Below, in pieces: positions 61,501-64,000 of a DNA stretch of 64,000 nt. The notes under the pieces were generated by a model, which was not told the origin of the DNA, made no database searches, and saw nothing but the letters and a program-made list of their open reading frames with translations. The stretch is taken from assembly GCA_944474755.1 (NCBI GenBank), contig OX104114.1, forward strand, positions 24,699,220 through 24,763,219, written 5' to 3'. Origin of the DNA: Limnoperna fortunei. Taxonomy: Eukaryota; Mollusca; Bivalvia; Mytilida; Modiolidae. The position numbers were made by a program, and so were the translations under genes. The first letter of the stretch is position 1; each line of letters starts with the position of its first letter.

Positions 61501-63220
61501 ACCAACAGAACAAAAACCCTTATTTTCCCCAACTTTCATTTGTGTGACATACAAATTTCATAATAAGATTGTTTGTTTGTTTGAATGGTGTTTTAACGCC
61601 ACTTTCAGCAATTTTTCAGCTATTTCATGGCGTCCAGTTTTTATTGGGGGAGGAAGCCGGAGTACCCGGAGAGAACCCCCGACCTGCGGTAGGAAAACTG
61701 GCAATCCTTGTCAATTAAGATTGGAGTCGAGTACACCCTGCCTGCAGTGAGAATCGAACCCGCAATCTCAGTGTTGACAGACCACGTGATCAACAGTAAA
61801 CGAACTACCTTGACCACTCGGCCACCGAGGCCCCCTTCATAATAAGAATACCCTGTAACATTAACATGTAAAAAGCATACATGAATCTGTACTATCATCT
61901 TGTACATTTGTAAATATAAGTTAAGTCTACAGGTATTGTAGGCAATAGACCTACAATAAGACATTTAATTATAGTTAAAAGGTTTATCAGAAAAATACAT
62001 CTACTAGTACATTTGTGTACAGTAAAACACTGAATAGTAATTTTGGCCATATACAGAAATAAGCATATGATAGATAAATACAAATATATTTCAGGGCATT
62101 ATTCTGCAATTGCCATATTTATTAAAAGACTCAATTTGGACTGCATAAACTGATAAAAGAACAAACTTGTAGGAAATTAACTCAGATATTTGTATGTACA
62201 AATAGGTTCATTGGTACAATTGTCAAGAAGATCCAAGCAAGAAGGTTCATAATTTAGAGTACCAATGAAAATCTAATAAAAACAGTGGCCATTACCCATT
62301 TGGGGAACACACAGGATCATCAAGATGAAGTCTCACCTGAGCCAATTCATGAGTATCTGTTCCATATGTTTTTCCAACTCGATACTTAATCTGTGGACAG
62401 TAGCCTCTGTACCTGCAACCAAAAATAAGTCTCATCAGTTTTAAACAAAAATTACATTTTTAGAGCAACAGAGTACGGAAATGGGCATTGGGGTGGGGCT
62501 TCTAGGGGTTACATTCTTCTTTGGACAATGCTTAACTTGCAACTGTAGTGTTGGATCATTTGCCTATTAATTCTATATTATAGGTTTTTTATGTTGTCTA
62601 TCATTTGAATAGTCCAAGAATCCTCTGCCGTCCAACGCTTTTTTAAATTTTTTTGCGTGGGACGTCAAAGAGCTCTCCATAAGCAAAACAGCGGATTTTG
62701 CAACACCGGTCTGGGTCAGCACATTTCATCCTGTCAAATTTAATTAAACATTTTCATCCAGTTAATCTATATATAATTCGCTTCTGACGTCCCACGCAAA
62801 AAAAAAGAAAAAACCGTTGGACGGCAGAGGATTCATTTGAAATGAAAAGGAAGCAAAACATTTCACACAAATTGAAATATGATATAGTGTACAAAGTATA
62901 TAACCCCCTACCTCTTTCCTGACTTGCTAAATATTTATATGATATATTCAGTGTATCTGGCTACGGAAATTAGCTATGAATATAAAATCATGTTACACTT
63001 TAGTGAAACTTTCTTTTAATATATTATTCCAATGACCAATTCCTATCAAAATACAGCAAAGTGCTGACAAACACCACACCATATTTATTGCTTTGATGTC
63101 TTTTTGTAACATCGATATAATTATATGAGCTTACCCTGGCACGTGAGTACCATCTCTCAAGGCAGCAAAGCTCCGTCTTTGATCAAGACTTGGTCCACCA
63201 CCAAAGGCTACTGTGGTCAT
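52423..63220 (-). CDS. DUF2475 / CIMIP2-SPMIP5-like ciliary microtubule inner protein (complete, seven coding exons)
   Basis: Seven minus-strand exons with GT-AG borders join in phase into 316 codons including TAG: 63135-63220, 62337-62412, 55744-55873, 54902-55129, 53654-53843, 53035-53159, 52423-52535. The 315-residue product carries four spaced repeats of the P-x-Y-x-G-Y-x-P type: PGYRGYCPQIKYRVGKTYG, PGYTGYIPRMPYKFGNTY, PGYRGYIPRIK, PKYTGYIPHKRYVFGNTYG. Family knowledge: this signature marks DUF2475 proteins (FAM166/CIMIP2 and C10orf82/SPMIP5), which lie inside axonemal doublet microtubules. The segment RPLTEPPIPGYRGYIPR with the later GLGCRY resembles human C10orf82/SPMIP5, so that is my closest guess. 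The ATG at 63220 is chosen because an in-frame TAG lies upstream with no ATG between. No signal peptide or membrane segment. Convergent with RABGAP1, divergent from the TRPV-like gene. Confidence 0.82.
53035..53159 (-). CDS. Ciliary MIP-like gene, coding exon 6
   Basis: Acceptor ACATTTAG, donor CCAC|GTAAGT; 125 nt. Encodes VPMEKLQVPTTGTASADLGT, STYRRLYQQDGMIPKYTGYI. Not an open frame with its own ATG on the minus strand, so only splice signals and phase reveal it. Confidence 0.83.
53654..53843 (-). CDS. Ciliary MIP-like gene, coding exon 5
   Basis: Acceptor TATCCGTAG, donor AAAAG|GTATGG; 190 nt, phase 1 in and phase 2 out. Encodes ENKRPLTEPPIPGYRGYIPR, IKTTEQGLGCRYNQTTRKGL and an amphipathic tail. 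Most similar to C10orf82/SPMIP5 among the exons. Confidence 0.87.
54902..55129 (-). CDS. Ciliary MIP-like gene, coding exon 4
   Basis: Acceptor TATTTTTTCAG, donor CTAG|GTATGG; 228 nt. Encodes YIPRMPYKFGNTYKEDCDVC, then a Tyr/His/Lys-rich segment and SFDPDVRDKLNMYRDTHPQR. A shorter ORF here starts at the internal Met of RMPYKF and is not the true start. Confidence 0.87.
55744..55873 (-). CDS. Ciliary MIP-like gene, coding exon 3
   Basis: Acceptor ATTTTAG, donor ACAG|GTATTC; 43 codons plus 1 nt. Encodes EVIHVAPTANVVSNPQMVAR, VTNQLPEATG and the NMVPGYT that opens repeat 2. Preceded by a 6.5-kb intron. Confidence 0.82.
55874..59594. other. Intron sequence of the ciliary gene, AT-rich
   Basis: Part of the 6.5-kb intron between coding exons 2 and 3. 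No recognisable exon or mobile element with clear ends. Confidence 0.4.
59595..59769 (+). repeat. 25-bp tandem array, seven units
   Basis: Units aagtacaactggtccccatt plus tatac start at 59595, 59620, 59645, 59670, 59695, 59720 and 59745. The last unit diverges after ccccattt into the MITE described next. Confidence 0.9.
59752..59866. mobile_element. Small MITE whose left terminus matches the 25-bp array
   Basis: Left end ACTGGTCCCCATTTC at 59752 and right end GAAATGGGGACTGGT ending at 59866 are inverse apart from two bases. Confidence 0.6.
60152..60222. repeat. Solo terminal repeat of the 42.4-kb foldback family
   Basis: cacaagtcaggggttatgtc and ggacacagaaaccctgactt gtgaggatg match the termini at 42450-42490 and 42895-42924. 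The short ORF over it is a by-product. Confidence 0.65.
60223..61570. other. Intron sequence of the ciliary gene, no feature recognised
   Basis: AT-rich; no splice-bounded coding exon seen. Confidence 0.35.
61571..61835 (-). mobile_element. tRNA-derived SINE, full length, minus strand
   Basis: On the minus strand: GGCCTCGGTGGCCGAGTGG head with A box, B box ggttcgattctcac, body caaggattgccagttttcc, 3' domain ttgctgaaagtggcgttaaa and a (CAAA)n tail. Most intact copy; the ORFs on both strands are by-products. Confidence 0.85.
62337..62412 (-). CDS. Ciliary MIP-like gene, coding exon 2
   Basis: Acceptor GGTTGCAG, donor CAG|GTGAGA. One nt completes the Gly codon, then 25 codons: YRGYCPQIKYRVGKTYGTDT, HELAQ. 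Carries the first PGYxGYxP repeat with the upstream exon. Confidence 0.85.
62618..62834. mobile_element. TIR MITE, intact copy
   Basis: Termini GAATCCTCTGCCGTCCAACG and inverse CGTTGGACGGCAGAGGATTC; pairing continues through T/A runs to gcgtgggacgtca, giving arms of about 50 bp. Same family as the split copy at 32250-33652. Confidence 0.85.
63135..63220 (-). CDS. Ciliary MIP-like gene, coding exon 1
   Basis: Encodes MTTVAFGGGPSLDQRRSFAA then LRDGTHVP; 28 codons plus 2 nt, donor CCAGG|GTAAGC on the minus strand. Untranslated sequence of 58 nt precedes the ATG back to a possible acceptor (CTTTCTACAG) at 63279-63281, so a 5' UTR intron is possible. Confidence 0.75.
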
Positions 63221-63281
63221 TGTTTTCGGAAAATGTTTGCCTGAGACAACTGTCACAAAAGGTCCGTATTTGTAATACCTG

Positions 63282-63558
63282 TAGAAAGTTTATAATCCAC
63301 AGAAAAGGCCCTAATTATTGCTAGAATATAGATCGGTCGTGTGTTGTCTAGGGCGCTTTAAGTTGCTAAGGTGCTCTGCACTCGAGTAATCAACCAATAA
63401 AATCATCGGTTTATACGAACTACACGCACTACTGCATCCATCGATGACATTTAACTAACCGGAAGTAAACGTTTCGCATGCGTACAGGTAAAATCAAAGA
63501 TGGAGGTTGTTTACACTTGATACGGGACGTTTCCCAGTGGATTTTCAATAATATTGCC
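63282..63558. promoter_or_regulatory. Divergent promoter between ciliary MIP-like and TRPV-like genes
   Basis: The coding starts lie 338 bp apart, head to head. Motifs seen: CCAAT at 63394-63398; ETS core ACCGGAAGT at 63458-63466; NRF1-like CGCATGCGTA at 63475-63484; on the minus strand AGCACCTTAGCAAC (63362-63375), which fits the RFX X-box consensus RYYNYYN(1-3)RRNRAC with one mismatch. More GC than its surroundings. No TATA box seen. Transcription start sites cannot be placed. Confidence 0.55.
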
Positions 63559-63922
63559 ATGGGGAATACAACAGTTGTCGCATCTGGAGTTAAACAGCAA
63601 GCAGATTCTGGAGCAAAAGAGCTATATAATTTACTTGATTTGAAAGGAGGTGGCGAACTTGTTGAGTTAATGAAGAGAGCGAGATGGACCAAAGATTTTA
63701 AAGACATCGATCACAAAATTAAACATGAAGTAAAAAAATTCTTGTATGATGAGGGAAGGGGGAGAAAAATACCAATAGTTGATCTAATAATGATGAGAAG
63801 TCAAGAAAGGGAAAGTCGCAAGCCAAGAATTGGAAAAGATAAGCGGTTGAAAGAAAGAGATTTGGCATTGATCGATATGAATTTTCCAGATGCAGAGGCA
63901 AATTATTTACGAAATAAACCAG
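63559..63922 (+). CDS. First coding exon of a probable Nanchung/TRPV-type ion channel
   Basis: Open from ATG 63559 to a donor CCAG|gtaaaa at 63922/63923; 121 codons plus 1 nt. Begins MGNTTVVASGVKQQADSGAK, then ELYNLLDLKGGGELVELMKR, a charged segment IDHKIKHEVKKFLYDEGRGR and KIPIVDLIMMRSQERESRKP. The order (short MGN start, a Leu/Gly-rich GGGELVELM block, a flexible basic region before ankyrin repeats) resembles the N-termini of invertebrate TRPV5/6-like and Nanchung channels as I remember them. No ankyrin repeat or pore is in the window. An in-frame upstream ATG at 63478 would add 27 residues but lies in the promoter-like motif cluster, so 63559 is preferred. Family knowledge: Nanchung works in cilia of mechanosensory neurons. 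Confidence 0.55.
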
Positions 63923-64000
63923 GTAAAAAAATCAATACAATGATTCGTCTATAGCTACTGTCATTAGGTTTTTATGTATAGAGGAGTGTGCAGCACACAT

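Overview
The window looks like an AT-rich, intron-rich, repeat-dense invertebrate nuclear genome, most likely a bivalve mollusc. The genes are metazoan. The dispersed repeats (tRNA-head SINEs, hairpin-ended elements with internal tandem arrays and a GGC/GTC microsatellite, many Tigger-like MITEs) fit bivalve genomes. The species assignment is inference. There is no bacterial, viral or CRISPR content.

Layout. (1) 1-13.5 kb carries no confidently assigned host exon. It holds the right end of a 146-bp tandem-repeat element, a Tigger-like MITE, SINEs, a broken Crypton/KIAA1958-like fragment, a long palindrome, and a possible small secreted-protein exon on the minus strand. (2) 13.5-39.6 kb carries the C-terminal part of a RABGAP1/RABGAP1L orthologue on the plus strand: 14 coding exons in unbroken phase plus one candidate 30-bp microexon. 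They encode the TBC Rab-GAP domain and the C-terminal coiled coil. The N-terminal PTB and kinesin-like regions must lie upstream or were not recognised. Its introns are packed with mobile elements. (3) 39.6-52.4 kb is the 3' flank, with a 3.8-kb, 74-bp satellite (44.0-47.8 kb), a foldback MITE with an 8-bp target duplication, and SINE-derived minisatellites. (4) 52.4-63.2 kb carries a complete minus-strand gene of seven coding exons (315 codons) for a DUF2475/CIMIP2-SPMIP5-like microtubule inner protein of cilia. (5) At 63.56 kb a plus-strand gene begins divergently. Its first coding exon looks like the N-terminus of an invertebrate Nanchung/TRPV-type channel. The two divergent genes share a short promoter with ETS, NRF1, CCAAT and near-consensus RFX X-box motifs, so a shared ciliary programme is possible.

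Most unusual feature. Between 22.9 and 24.16 kb the 3' splice site and the first ~60 nt of one RABGAP1 TBC exon are tandemly repeated 18 times upstream of the intact exon. Each 68-72-bp unit carries its own polypyrimidine tract and CAG acceptor. Reading through the frames shows that only the true acceptor and the one immediately upstream (72 bp, +24 codons) leave the message open. The same locus shows other tandem arrays seeded from functional sequence: a SINE core, a MITE terminus, and probably sequence next to a SINE tail.
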